64,000 nt of DNA from Candidatus Aminicenantota bacterium (GCA_011772495.1 WVZL01000006.1:79092-143091); one strand, 5' to 3'; shown: positions 16,607 to 25,531, counted from the first letter of the stretch. Translations and numbers: made by a program. Notes: generated by a model from the letters alone, not told the origin.

Positions 16607-19167
16607 CACTTACCTCTATATATCTTTACTGGGCGCATTTGGAGCGGGAAAGAATCCGAGTCTGACCCTGAAGACAGACGAAACGCCGAAAAATCAGCTT
16701 TTTCATTCAGGAGGAAGCTGGCGACAATGAATCCTATCGGGATAGACTCTGAAATCTTGGCCACACCCTTGATTCTTTTTGAACCTGACCCGACTTCTAT
16801 GAGTTCTCCCTCGCTCAATTTTAGTTTTTCTGCGTCCTCAGGATTGATTCTGATCCATCTGGAATCCCTGATGATTCTCATCCCTTTTATTTCTTGACTC
16901 AGACTCACACTGCGGTAATAGTCCAAGCTGTAATCAAAAAGCAGGTGAAAAGGGATTTCCTTTCTAACCTTGGTCGAGGGGAGTTTGTATTCCAAGGGAA
17001 TGAATTTGCCCTTCTCTTCCTTCTCCTCTTGAATAAACACTTCAATACCTTTTTCAGACAGAGAATCAGAAACAGCAGCCAAACCAGGAACACTTTTCTT
17101 CATTTCCTTGAGGATTTGAGAAGGTTTCTTGTGAGCAAAACCTTGGTATCCCATGCGCTGAGCGAGCTGAGAAACTATCCACCAATCAGGCCTGGCCTCC
17201 CCTAAGGGTTCAATGACTCGGTTAAGCTTCTGGATTCTTCCTTCTAGGTTGACGTAGGTTCCTTCTGTTTCAGCAAAAGTCGTACTCGGAAGAACAGCAT
17301 CAGCCAACTTCATGTTCTCGCTCATGTAGCTATCCTGGATAACGAGGAATCCAGGTTTGTTTTTTTCTAAAGAAGGAAAGGGTCCGGCTAAATAGAGAGC
17401 CTTGATACTCTTCTTTTTGATAGCCTGACTGACCTGATTGAAGTTCAAGCCCGCCTTGAAAGAGCGCCTAATCTCCAACTCTCCTCTTGTGTTGTTCTCA
17501 AGGCTGAGAGGACAGACTTGGGCTTTGGTCAAAAGAGACAAATTCCAGAGAGCGGTCAGGTTGTCTTTGGCACTGGGATGTTGGGTTAAACCGAGGCCGA
17601 AGAGAAAAACCGCAGGTCCGTTCTCCAACATGATACGAGAAGTTGTTTTGAGATCTTCTTCTGAAATTCCAGTGATCTCCGAACACTTGGTCATATCCAT
17701 CTTAGCGAGAGATTTCTTGAAAGATTCAAAACCTTTAATTTTTGATGCGTCCTTCGGTTGCTCTTCATCAAGAAGCATTCTAGAAAGAGAATTAAGAAAA
17801 TAAGAATCTGTTCCTGGCTTGATTCTAATCCATTGAGAAGAGTGCCGGTTCAGACAAACCTCTCGAGGATCAACGATAACGAGTTTAGCCCCTTTTTTGA
17901 CTGCCTCAATGACTGACAGCCCCAACACGGGATGAGAGAGTGTGAGATCAGCGCCTAGGAGAAGAATGATCTTGGCCTGAGAGATATCTTTAACCTTGAA
18001 GTTCAATCTGGGCGAAAGCCCTTTCTCTTGAGTCCAATCCAAATAACAGGCTAAAGGAGAATATCTTGCTGGGTTGTCTATATTTTTTGTTTTCAATCCT
18101 TGTTGCGCAAATTTCTGGATTAGATAGTTCTCTTCGTTCGTCGCTTGAGGGGAAGAAATGACGGCCATCTCATGGCCTTTATATTTTTTAAGTTTTCGGG
18201 CCACGAAATCTAAAGCCACTCCCCAATCGACCTCTTCAAGTTCACCCTTCTTTTTGATTAAAGGCTTGATTATTCTTTGTGGGCTGTAGACAAGATCCTT
18301 CACAGTAAAACGGCCCTTAACACAAGCCTGACCTTGATTGGCTGCTCCATTGGCAGAGGGAACCGAACGCAAGATTCTGCCTCTTTTGGTTTCCACATCC
18401 AGCTCACAACCAAGGCTGCATAAAGGGCAGATGGTTTTCACAGTTTTGTCAGGAAGCCCTTCTGGCCTTATGGCCCTTTCCGCTAAGGAGCCCGTTGGGC
18501 AAACATCGACGCAGGCTCCGCAGAACTGGCAACCAGAGTCAAGAAGAGTTCGGTCCAGAACCGTGCTGACAACTGCCTCGGTTCCTCTGTAGATAAAGGT
18601 AACAGTCGAAGCTCCTCTCACTTCATGGCAGATCCTCACACATCTCCCGCAGAGTATGCAGAGGTTGTAATTGCGGTCGAAAAAAGGATCATCTTTCCGA
18701 ATCTCAAAATTACGGTAAAGAGACGGTAAGCTCATTTCCTTAATGTCCAAGGCTTCCACAACATCCTGAAGCTCACAACGACCGTTGTTAGAGCACAGCA
18801 CGCAGCCAGTGGTTTCCCCGACTTTGCGGATAGTGGATTTGTAGTCATCGCATTGATCTTTCTCGCTGCAGATCAGACAAGCATTAGGGTGTTCAGAAAG
18901 GATTAACTCCAGAATCTGTTTACGCAATTTCTGGATTTTTGGAGTCTTTGTCCGGACCTCCATTCCATCCTCAACATAAGTTCCGCAGGAGGGAGGATAG
19001 CCTCTTCTTCCTTTGATTTCGACAATACACAATCGGCAGCCGCTGAAAGGCGCGAGGCGTGAATGATCACAGAGAGAAGGAATAAAAACATCATTTTCTC
19101 GGGCAACTTCTAGTAATGTTTTCTTGCCCTCGACTTCAATCTCTCTATTATCGATAGTGATTTTCAT
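16606..19167 (-). CDS. NuoG/formate-dehydrogenase-like A subunit of bifurcating complex
   Basis: This protein of about 853 residues is an electron-wiring subunit. From the N-terminus it has a [2Fe-2S] domain (CDHSRLAPFSGCRLC), a His-Cys cluster (HPNACLICSEKDQC), two ferredoxin-type [4Fe-4S] clusters (CILCGRCVRIC, CQFCGACVDVCP), a [4Fe-4S] at the start of the molybdopterin-oxidoreductase fold (CPLCSLGC), the large Mo-type domain and a C-terminal MopB-binding domain. Where catalytic formate dehydrogenases have Cys or Sec followed by His, this protein reads NPARYSPLACYL, so the metal ligand is missing. There is no [FeFe] H-cluster. ATG 19167 gives an ATGA overlap with the upstream gene and starts at the [2Fe-2S] strand (MKITIDNREIEVEG); ATG 19206 is an alternative. 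Confidence 0.9.
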   Translation of the reverse strand: MKITIDNREIEVEGKKTLLEVARENDVFIPSLCDHSRLAPFSGCRLCIVEIKGRRGYPPSCGTYVEDGMEVRTKTPKIQKLRKQILELILSEHPNACLICSEKDQCDDYKSTIRKVGETTGCVLCSNNGRCELQDVVEALDIKEMSLPSLYRNFEIRKDDPFFDRNYNLCILCGRCVRICHEVRGASTVTFIYRGTEAVVSTVLDRTLLDSGCQFCGACVDVCPTGSLAERAIRPEGLPDKTVKTICPLCSLGCELDVETKRGRILRSVPSANGAANQGQACVKGRFTVKDLVYSPQRIIKPLIKKKGELEEVDWGVALDFVARKLKKYKGHEMAVISSPQATNEENYLIQKFAQQGLKTKNIDNPARYSPLACYLDWTQEKGLSPRLNFKVKDISQAKIILLLGADLTLSHPVLGLSVIEAVKKGAKLVIVDPREVCLNRHSSQWIRIKPGTDSYFLNSLSRMLLDEEQPKDASKIKGFESFKKSLAKMDMTKCSEITGISEEDLKTTSRIMLENGPAVFLFGLGLTQHPSAKDNLTALWNLSLLTKAQVCPLSLENNTRGELEIRRSFKAGLNFNQVSQAIKKKSIKALYLAGPFPSLEKNKPGFLVIQDSYMSENMKLADAVLPSTTFAETEGTYVNLEGRIQKLNRVIEPLGEARPDWWIVSQLAQRMGYQGFAHKKPSQILKEMKKSVPGLAAVSDSLSEKGIEVFIQEEKEEKGKFIPLEYKLPSTKVRKEIPFHLLFDYSLDYYRSVSLSQEIKGMRIIRDSRWIRINPEDAEKLKLSEGELIEVGSGSKRIKGVAKISESIPIGFIVASFLLNEKADFSAFRLSSGSDSDSFPLQMRPVKIYRGK

Positions 19168-21080
19168 TTTTTTTCTCGCGCCGATGAGGTCTTTTTTAGT
19201 AACCATTCCTTTTTCTTTCCAGTGACTTTGGAAACAGCCAAGACTTTGGGAGGACAGACATCAAAGCAAGCTCCGCACTTGATACACAACTCTTGGTCAA
19301 TAACATGAACCTTTTTCCTCTCTCCGCTTATGGCTTCAGTCGGACAGTTTTTTAAGCACAAAAGACACCCGACGCACTTCTCGGGTTCTATGTAGTAAGC
19401 AATCAATTCCTTGCATACATAAGCTGGGCAAATCTTTCTTTCGATATGGGCTTCGTATTCATCTCGAAAATAATTGATGGTGGTCAGCACTGGATTGGGA
19501 GCAGTTCCGCCCAATCCGCAGAGAGATCCTGTCTTGACTGTGTTGGACAATTCTTTCAGTTTTTCGATATCTCCTTTTTCCCCTTTACCCTTGGTGATAC
19601 GGGTCAAAACATCGACAATCTGTTTTGTCCCTACCCGGCAAGGAACACACTTCCCACAGGATTCTTCTTGAGTAAATTCGAGAAAATACTTGGCTACATC
19701 AACCATACATGTATTCTCATCCATGACGATCATTCCACCCGAGCCCATCATGGAGCCAACTTCGGTCAGCCTCTCAAAATCAATCGGCAGATCCAACATA
19801 CTGGCAGGGATGCACCCTCCAGAAGGGCCACCTGTTTGAACGGCTTTGAATTTCTTGTTATCTTTGATGCCTCCACCAATTTCATAGATAATTTCTTTAA
19901 GCGTCATCCCCATGGGAACTTCGACCAAACCCGTGTTGTTGATCTTTCCCACCAGAGAAAATATCTTGGTTCCCTTACTCTTCTCGGTTCCTATGCTGGA
20001 GAACCAGTCAGCTCCGTTCTTGATGATATAAGGAACATTGGCCCATGTTTCCACATTATTAATATTCGTAGGCTTGCCCCAAAGGCCCTCTTGAGCTGGA
20101 TAAGGTGGCCTTTGCCTGGGGAAAGCCCGCCTTCCTTCGATAGAAGCCATGAGAGCGGATTCTTCGCCGGAGACAAAGGCTCCTGCTCCCTGGACGACAT
20201 AAATTTTAAAATGGAACTCAGACCCAAGAATTGAATCTCCCAACAAGCCGTAGGCTCTGGCCTGCTGTAAGGCAATGGTTATGTTTTTTACAGCCAGAGG
20301 ATATTCTCTCCGCACATAGATGTATCCTTCTGAGGCACCAATGGCATAGGCTCCGATGACCATGCCCTCTATCACGCTGTGGGGATTTCCCTCAAGAAGG
20401 CTTCGGTCCATGTAGGCACCCGGGTCACCTTCATCAGCATTGCAGATGATATACTTCCCGTCAGAAGAGACTTCACGGCAGACTTCCCACTTTTTCCCGG
20501 CTAGAAATCCTGCCCCTCCTCTTCCTCTCAAACCAGATTTCTTGATTTCCTCGATAACCTTCTCTGAGGTCATATCGAAAAGGACTTTAGAGATAGCTTG
20601 ATAGCCTCCCAGGGCGATATAGTCTTTGATATCCGTGGGATCTAAAAACCCATTGTTCTCGAAGACGATGCGTTCCTGCTTTTTATAAAACGGAACTTCC
20701 TTCTCTAGAATAATTTTTTCCTTTGTTTTTGGATCTGCATAAAGAAGCCTGGGTATGATTTTTTTATTAACGATTGTCTCTGAAATAATTTCCTTGACAT
20801 CTTTCAGTTCTACCCTTTGGTAAAAAATCCCTTCAGGTTGAATGACAACGATCGGTCCCCTCTCACAGAAGCCGTGACAGCCTGTCGTCCTGACATCAAC
20901 AGATTCTTGAAGATTCTCGCTCTCTACTCCTTCCTCAAAGCTTCGGGCAACTTTTAAGCAGCCGTAGGCATGACATCCTGTTCCTCCACAAATAGTGATG
21001 CAGGTCTTCTCAGTTTCTCGGTCTTTTAGAATCTTGGCTCTGATTTCTTCAAACTTTTCTAGAGAAACCACTTTTTTCAT
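19164..21080 (-). CDS. NuoF/HydB-like NADH:FMN iron-sulfur subunit
   Basis: This 638-residue subunit has the four-part layout of HydB/HndC/BfuB. An N-terminal thioredoxin-like [2Fe-2S] domain covers about residues 1-115 (CGGTGCHAYGC, TTGCHGFCERGP). The NADH/FMN domain has GLRGRGGAGFLAG and CNADEGDPGAYMDRSLLEG. The N3-type [4Fe-4S] site is ESCGKCVPCRVGTKQ plus a later CGLGG. A C-terminal double [4Fe-4S] ferredoxin follows (CVGCLLCLKNCP, CIKCGACFDVCP). The Cys/His-rich HIERKICPAYVC just before the ferredoxin matches the extra metal site seen in bifurcating HydB-type subunits and is absent from ordinary NuoF. It overlaps NuoE-like and NuoG-like genes by ATGA. Confidence 0.94.
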   Translation of the reverse strand: MKKVVSLEKFEEIRAKILKDRETEKTCITICGGTGCHAYGCLKVARSFEEGVESENLQESVDVRTTGCHGFCERGPIVVIQPEGIFYQRVELKDVKEIISETIVNKKIIPRLLYADPKTKEKIILEKEVPFYKKQERIVFENNGFLDPTDIKDYIALGGYQAISKVLFDMTSEKVIEEIKKSGLRGRGGAGFLAGKKWEVCREVSSDGKYIICNADEGDPGAYMDRSLLEGNPHSVIEGMVIGAYAIGASEGYIYVRREYPLAVKNITIALQQARAYGLLGDSILGSEFHFKIYVVQGAGAFVSGEESALMASIEGRRAFPRQRPPYPAQEGLWGKPTNINNVETWANVPYIIKNGADWFSSIGTEKSKGTKIFSLVGKINNTGLVEVPMGMTLKEIIYEIGGGIKDNKKFKAVQTGGPSGGCIPASMLDLPIDFERLTEVGSMMGSGGMIVMDENTCMVDVAKYFLEFTQEESCGKCVPCRVGTKQIVDVLTRITKGKGEKGDIEKLKELSNTVKTGSLCGLGGTAPNPVLTTINYFRDEYEAHIERKICPAYVCKELIAYYIEPEKCVGCLLCLKNCPTEAISGERKKVHVIDQELCIKCGACFDVCPPKVLAVSKVTGKKKEWLLKKTSSAREKK

Positions 21081-21553
21081 GATTTAGATTTATTCTCTTT
21101 CGCCGGTTTATATTTTTCGATGAGTTTATCAACTTTACTTATTTTCATTTGTCCATGGTATTCGCCGTCAACTACGACAATAGGCCCTAAAGCACAGGCC
21201 CCAACGCAATTCACTGTTTCCAGAGTGAATAACTTGTCTTTGGTTGTCTCCGTCACCTCAATATCAAATTTTCTTTCTAACTCATCGACAATCCTCGGGG
21301 CGCCTCGAACATGGCAAGCTGTTCCTGTGCAAACAGTAACCAGGTGTTTACCTCTGGGTTCAAGACTAAAACCTTTGTAAAAAGTCAGGACGCCATAGAT
21401 TTCGCTTTCAGAAATCTTGAGGTGCCTGGCAATGTAAGAAATGGTTTGAGGGGGAATATAAGCATATCGGGCCTGAACATGATGAAGAATATGGATCAGG
21501 TTCCTCTGATCATGGTCAAATTCTTCGAGTATCTTTTCGATCTCAGCGCTCAA
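21077..21553 (-). CDS. NuoE/HydC-like [2Fe-2S] subunit
   Basis: This 158-residue thioredoxin-fold subunit carries a [2Fe-2S] cluster (CTGTACHVRGA, then CVGACALGPIV) and an N-terminal helical domain (NLIHILHHVQARYAYIPP). It is the small partner of the NADH:FMN subunit. The start is TTG 21553, which overlaps the alanine dehydrogenase stop as TTGA. A purine-rich GGGAAGAGAG precedes it, and no ATG or GTG occurs early in the frame. The coupling to ald on one side and to the NuoF-like gene on the other argues for a single polycistronic message. Confidence 0.93.
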   Translation of the reverse strand: MSAEIEKILEEFDHDQRNLIHILHHVQARYAYIPPQTISYIARHLKISESEIYGVLTFYKGFSLEPRGKHLVTVCTGTACHVRGAPRIVDELERKFDIEVTETTKDKLFTLETVNCVGACALGPIVVVDGEYHGQMKISKVDKLIEKYKPAKENKSKS

Positions 21554-22674
21554 CTTTCTCTCTTCCCTTGGAATAATTTCTTATAAGCAAGCCCGAATCG
21601 TTCGGCAATATTCTTTTTGGTTAAAGAACCATTATAGGCATAGACTCCTCTCGCTAGGGAAGAATCGCCTTTCAACGCCTGATCAACCCCCAGCTCTCCC
21701 ATTTGAAGCAGATAAGGAGTAACCACATTAGAGAGGACTTTAGTCGATGTTCGGCTCACAGCAGAAGTAATGTTGGGGACACAGTAGTGGGTAATCCCTT
21801 CTTCAACAAAGACAGGGTGCTCTAGGGTTGTTAATCGACTTGTTTCGACACACCCTCCTTGGTCAATGGCCAGGTCTATGATTAAAGAGCCTTTTTTCAT
21901 AGATATGACCATATCTTTGGTGATCATCACCGGAGCCCTCTCCCCAGGCTTTAGCACAGCCCCAATCAGGATGTCGGCAACTTTGGTCATTCTTTCCAGG
22001 TTGTATTTGCTGGCTATGAGAGTAATGACCTTCCCTGAGGTCACCTCTTCCAATTCTCTCAGCTTTTCCATATTGCTGCCTAAAGCAATGGTATGAGCTC
22101 CAGCTCCGAGCATGGCTCTCACAGCGCTCTTCGCAAGGACACCGCTGCCGATGACAACCGCTGTGGCAGGGGGCACACTCACCACGCCACCGATGATCAC
22201 TCCGCTACCCCCCTGGCTGGTCTGGAGATAGTGACCGGATATGACCAGACACATCTGGCCGGCGATTTCACTTAAACTTTCGATAAAAGGGAGGTCTTCA
22301 TTCTGGTCTTGGATTATTTCATAGCCAATAATGATGACGTTTTTTTCAAGGAGCTCTTCGATCAAGGTCTTCTTGGCGATAGCTAGATGATGAAAACCGA
22401 ACAGAACCTGGTCTTTCTTGACCATTCCGCATTCTTCTTGGTTAAGAGGAGAAATGTTCAAAACAACGTCGGAACGACCAAAAACCTCTTCCTTAGTGAA
22501 AACAATATTGGCTCCTTGATTTGCATATTCCTCGTTGGTATAGCCTGCTTTCAAGCCTGCACCTGCCTGAAAATAAACTGTGTTGCCTTTTTCCACTAGA
22601 AAAGATACGCTGCTCGGAGTTAATCCTGCTCTGTTTTCAATCTTATTGCTTTCATTAAGGACACCAACATTCAT
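21550..22674 (-). CDS. ald: Alanine dehydrogenase
   Basis: This 374-residue NAD-dependent enzyme catalyses L-alanine + NAD + water to pyruvate + ammonium + NADH. The N-terminal AlaDh/PNT domain includes ENRAGLTPSSVSFL and the catalytic region GFHHLAIAKKTL. The NAD domain has VVIGSGVLAKSAVRAM followed by GAGAHTIALG. The C-terminal YCVPNITSAVSRTSTKVLSN matches the alanine-dehydrogenase signature better than PntA. It starts with ATG after GAGGAA and is the first gene of the run leading into the NuoE/F/G-NfnA/B-like subunits. Its NADH would be a direct substrate for that complex. Confidence 0.92.
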   Translation of the reverse strand: MNVGVLNESNKIENRAGLTPSSVSFLVEKGNTVYFQAGAGLKAGYTNEEYANQGANIVFTKEEVFGRSDVVLNISPLNQEECGMVKKDQVLFGFHHLAIAKKTLIEELLEKNVIIIGYEIIQDQNEDLPFIESLSEIAGQMCLVISGHYLQTSQGGSGVIIGGVVSVPPATAVVIGSGVLAKSAVRAMLGAGAHTIALGSNMEKLRELEEVTSGKVITLIASKYNLERMTKVADILIGAVLKPGERAPVMITKDMVISMKKGSLIIDLAIDQGGCVETSRLTTLEHPVFVEEGITHYCVPNITSAVSRTSTKVLSNVVTPYLLQMGELGVDQALKGDSSLARGVYAYNGSLTKKNIAERFGLAYKKLFQGKRES

Positions 22675-22698
22675 CCCAATTTCCTCTTTTTTGAACGA

Positions 22699-22704
22699 AT
22701 TATA
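22699..22704 (-). promoter_or_regulatory. Candidate -10 hexamer of the ald operon
   Basis: A perfect TATAAT on the minus strand lies 24 nt before the ald ATG, leaving room for the GAGGAA ribosome site. No good -35 hexamer is present at 16-18 nt spacing, so the promoter is tentative. Confidence 0.35.
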
Positions 22705-22764
22705 ATAACAAATAATTTCATCATGGTAAACAAGGTGATGAAAAAAAATTAAAAATCATCATCT

Positions 22765-22845
22765 GGGATCAGGTCTTGACTTTCAACGTTCTGCTATCTG
22801 GACTAAATATTTTCCTGAAAATGTTGAAAGTCAAGACCTGATCCC
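22765..22845. repeat. Perfect 23-bp inverted repeat, REP-like
   Basis: A 23-bp arm (22765-22787, beginning GGGATCAGGTCTTGAC) is repeated exactly in inverted orientation at 22823-22845, with a 35-bp loop. It lies between the stop of the antiporter gene and the start of ald, both on the minus strand. There is no T-run, so it is not a simple terminator. The GTCTTGACTTTCAAC core resembles REP elements mobilised by IS200-like (RAYT) transposases, and no transposase gene is present here. Confidence 0.8.
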
Positions 22846-22856
22846 TCTCCTTTTAT

Positions 22857-23834
22857 TCAGGTGAAGAGGGAGAGAGTCAGGAAAAGATAGACAACATAAA
22901 GTCCGAGAAGAATCAACCCTTTAACCTTTCCCAACCGGCACCCGATTCTCATAGCTATGAGCATGGTGGCCACCACGAGGATCATGTAGGGAAAAGTGAA
23001 ATTGACGACTTGTACTTCGACTTTTATGGGGTTGACCACAGAGGCCATTCCTATGATCCATAAAACATTGAGGATATCGGCCCCGATGATGTTTCCGACC
23101 GCAATCTCTCCTTCTCTCTTCAAAGCTGCAGTGATACAGGTGCTAATCTCCGGGAGAGAGGTTCCGATGGCGACCACGGTCAAAGCGATAATGACTTCTG
23201 AAATTCGGAAAAATATGGCAATGTTAACAGCAGCCCAGACGATCACCCGGCTGGTAATGATAACCCCTGCTATTCCTCCTAAAAAGAGGAGGAGAGGCTT
23301 TTTTAATTGGCTCTTTTTTAAGGATAAAGGAGGATTCTTATCCAGCCTCTGGTTGACCTGTTCCGTTCGAAAAATATTTGATCTATGGCTCCTGATCATA
23401 AAAACGAAATAAGCCACCAGGATGATCAAGAAAACGAGTCCTTCTGCGCGGCCGACTTGACCATTTCTGGCCAAAAAATAGGCTAGGAAGTCAATAGACA
23501 GGAGAAAAAATCCCACCGCCTTCAAAGCCCGGCAATTGATCAGGATGGCTGTGGGAGCAACAAATGCAGCCAGGGCCATGGCGATTCCATCGTCACAGAT
23601 GACAGAACCAACAGCATTTCCTAGGGCAATCTCAGGGTGTCCAAGGTAAGCCGCTATGACCGAGACAAAAAACTCGGGCGCAGTCGTAGCCATGCCCACC
23701 AGCACTATCCCGACGATCATTTTGGGCACGTTCAACTCATCTGCAATACTGCAGGCTCCCTTTACAAACCAGTCCGCACACTTGAACAAGATGGCAAAAG
23801 AGATAAGCAAGACAGTAAAGTATAAATAAATCAT
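22857..23834 (-). CDS. CaCA-family sodium/calcium antiporter (YrbG-like)
   Basis: This 325-residue inner-membrane exchanger has about ten TM helices in two inverted halves. The alpha-1 repeat reads VGMATTAPEFFVSVIAA with GNAVGSVICDDG, and the alpha-2 repeat reads VVAIGTSLPEISTCITAA with GNIIGADILNVLW. The conserved PE acidic residues that bind the cation are present in both repeats. In the first repeat the usual Asn-Ile is replaced by CDDG, which adds acidic residues and may alter ion selectivity. It follows the amidohydrolase gene by 9 nt. Confidence 0.92.
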   Translation of the reverse strand: MIYLYFTVLLISFAILFKCADWFVKGACSIADELNVPKMIVGIVLVGMATTAPEFFVSVIAAYLGHPEIALGNAVGSVICDDGIAMALAAFVAPTAILINCRALKAVGFFLLSIDFLAYFLARNGQVGRAEGLVFLIILVAYFVFMIRSHRSNIFRTEQVNQRLDKNPPLSLKKSQLKKPLLLFLGGIAGVIITSRVIVWAAVNIAIFFRISEVIIALTVVAIGTSLPEISTCITAALKREGEIAVGNIIGADILNVLWIIGMASVVNPIKVEVQVVNFTFPYMILVVATMLIAMRIGCRLGKVKGLILLGLYVVYLFLTLSLFT

Positions 23835-23843
23835 CGAAATCTT

Positions 23844-25529
23844 CTATCTTCGGTAGACGATTTTTCCATCCATAATCGTCATTTTAACTTTGGCCTTTTT
23901 GATATCCTCTGGAGGAATCTTGAAGATGTTCTGGTCGAGCACTACTAAATCTGCTACTTTCCCACTTTCTATTGAACCCTTTACCTCCTCTGAAAATTCG
24001 GTATAAGCACCGTTCAGAGTATAGCCTTTGATAGCTTCCTCCAAAGAAATCTTTTCTTTTGGCATCCATCCCTGAGGATTTTTGCCGTCAGTAGTTTGAC
24101 GGGTAACCGCTGCATAAATTCCAGCCAGAGGATCCAAAGGAGCTATATACCAATCCGAGCCGCAAGCTAAAAGCACTCCTTTCTCAAGCAGAGATTGAAA
24201 GGCGAAGGTGTACTGGCAACGCTTTTTCCCGATTTTCTTCTCTGCCCAGCGGCCATCATCTATCGCATGGTATGGCTGGACAGAAGCTATGATCTTCAGC
24301 TTTCCCATCCTTTCTATATCCTCGGGCAGGAGATGTTGCGCATGCTCGATTCGCCAACGTCTGTCCCACTCACCCTGCTGGGCCGCAACTTCCTCAAAAA
24401 TGTCAAGGATGATATGATTGGCCTTATCACCAATGGCATGAATAGCCACTTGGAGACCTGACTGGTCAGCCAGCATCAGCCTCTTCTTCATGATTCCCTC
24501 TGGATACATGTGAGAATAAAGCAATCCGTATTTTTCCGAATCATCCGTATAAGGCTCAAAAAACAAGGCTGTAGACGACCCCAGGGAGCCATCCACAAAC
24601 CCTTTCAATCCTCCGATTTTCAAAAACTCGTTACCAAAGGGAGTTTTTGATTTAAGGCGGGCATAGGTTTCAACTTCAGTGATCGGGATATAGACAGACA
24701 GACGGGCGGTCAGATTATTCAACCTGTGAAGCTCCTGATAGACTTCAAAGCTGGACACAGAAGCCATATCATGGATAGAAGTCAATCCGACTTCAGCAGC
24801 GTTTTTTAAAGCCATTTCTGCTGCCTCTATCTTTTGCTGAAAGGACGGCTCAGGAACATGCTTCTGGACAAGTTCCATGGCTGCATCTCTAAGAATTCCA
24901 GTGGGCTCCCCTGTTGTGGCGTCCTTAAGGATTTCGCCGCCTTGGGGAGAAGGCGTCTCTTTGGCAATTCCTGCCATCTTCAAAGCCAAGCTGTTGGTAA
25001 GGACCATATGTCCATCATACCGGTTGACGGAGACAGGATTATGAGGGGTGACCTCATCGATCCAATCTTTCCTCGGCAATTCAGGAGGAATGAATTGCTG
25101 GTGGTCCCAGTTGCCATCGAGAATCCAGGCGCCTTTCTCAAGCTCCTTAGCTTTATTTTGGATCCTCTCTATAAATTCCTCTTTTGATCTTGCCTCTCTC
25201 AAATTAATCCTGGGCAGGGAAAATCCGCCATCCAGGAAATGAGTATGACTGTCTATGAATCCCGGCAGAACCAGGTCTCCTTTTAAATCAATAATCTGTG
25301 TTTTTGCTCCTGCCAACTTTTTTATTTCGGAAGTCGATCCAACCTGCAGGATCCTTCCTCCTTCCAAAGCTACGGCCTCTGCCCAAGGTTGATCGGGATT
25401 CACCGTCCAAATATTTCCGTTCAGAAGAATCATATCCGATGCCTCACTCTTTTGTCGAGGGCAACCCAAAACCAGAAGAAAAGCGAGGATGAGCCAGAGA
25501 ACGCTGGCTCCTTTCTGCTTTCCCTTCAT
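23844..25529 (-). CDS. YtcJ-like amidohydrolase lipoprotein
   Basis: This 561-residue amidohydrolase-3 family enzyme hydrolyses an unknown amide. The signal peptide ends in LLVLGC, so the enzyme is probably a lipoprotein acting in the periplasm or outside, which is notable for a family that is mostly cytosolic. The metal motif HxH is in DSHTHFLDGG. Later metal or proton-shuttle residues are in AIHAIGDKAN, IEHAQHL and LACGSDWY. The C-terminal beta-sandwich resembles that of other YtcJ proteins. No Shine-Dalgarno sequence is visible before the ATG; a 9-bp repeat array starts 3 nt upstream. It is probably co-transcribed with the antiporter. Confidence 0.9.
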   Translation of the reverse strand: MKGKQKGASVLWLILAFLLVLGCPRQKSEASDMILLNGNIWTVNPDQPWAEAVALEGGRILQVGSTSEIKKLAGAKTQIIDLKGDLVLPGFIDSHTHFLDGGFSLPRINLREARSKEEFIERIQNKAKELEKGAWILDGNWDHQQFIPPELPRKDWIDEVTPHNPVSVNRYDGHMVLTNSLALKMAGIAKETPSPQGGEILKDATTGEPTGILRDAAMELVQKHVPEPSFQQKIEAAEMALKNAAEVGLTSIHDMASVSSFEVYQELHRLNNLTARLSVYIPITEVETYARLKSKTPFGNEFLKIGGLKGFVDGSLGSSTALFFEPYTDDSEKYGLLYSHMYPEGIMKKRLMLADQSGLQVAIHAIGDKANHIILDIFEEVAAQQGEWDRRWRIEHAQHLLPEDIERMGKLKIIASVQPYHAIDDGRWAEKKIGKKRCQYTFAFQSLLEKGVLLACGSDWYIAPLDPLAGIYAAVTRQTTDGKNPQGWMPKEKISLEEAIKGYTLNGAYTEFSEEVKGSIESGKVADLVVLDQNIFKIPPEDIKKAKVKMTIMDGKIVYRR

Positions 25530-25531
25530 AT

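Noticed and set aside
16606..19167. Annotation of the A subunit as an active NAD-dependent formate dehydrogenase or [FeFe]-hydrogenase
   Set aside because: No Cys/Sec ligand at the Mo site and no H-cluster cysteine motifs; electron-relay homology to NuoG fits better.
19446..20234. 262-residue plus-strand open frame opposite the NuoF-like gene
   Set aside because: It lies fully inside the NADH/FMN domain coding sequence and has no independent motif or ribosome site.
22765..22845. Rho-independent terminator
   Set aside because: The stem is long with a 35-nt loop and no T-run on either strand.
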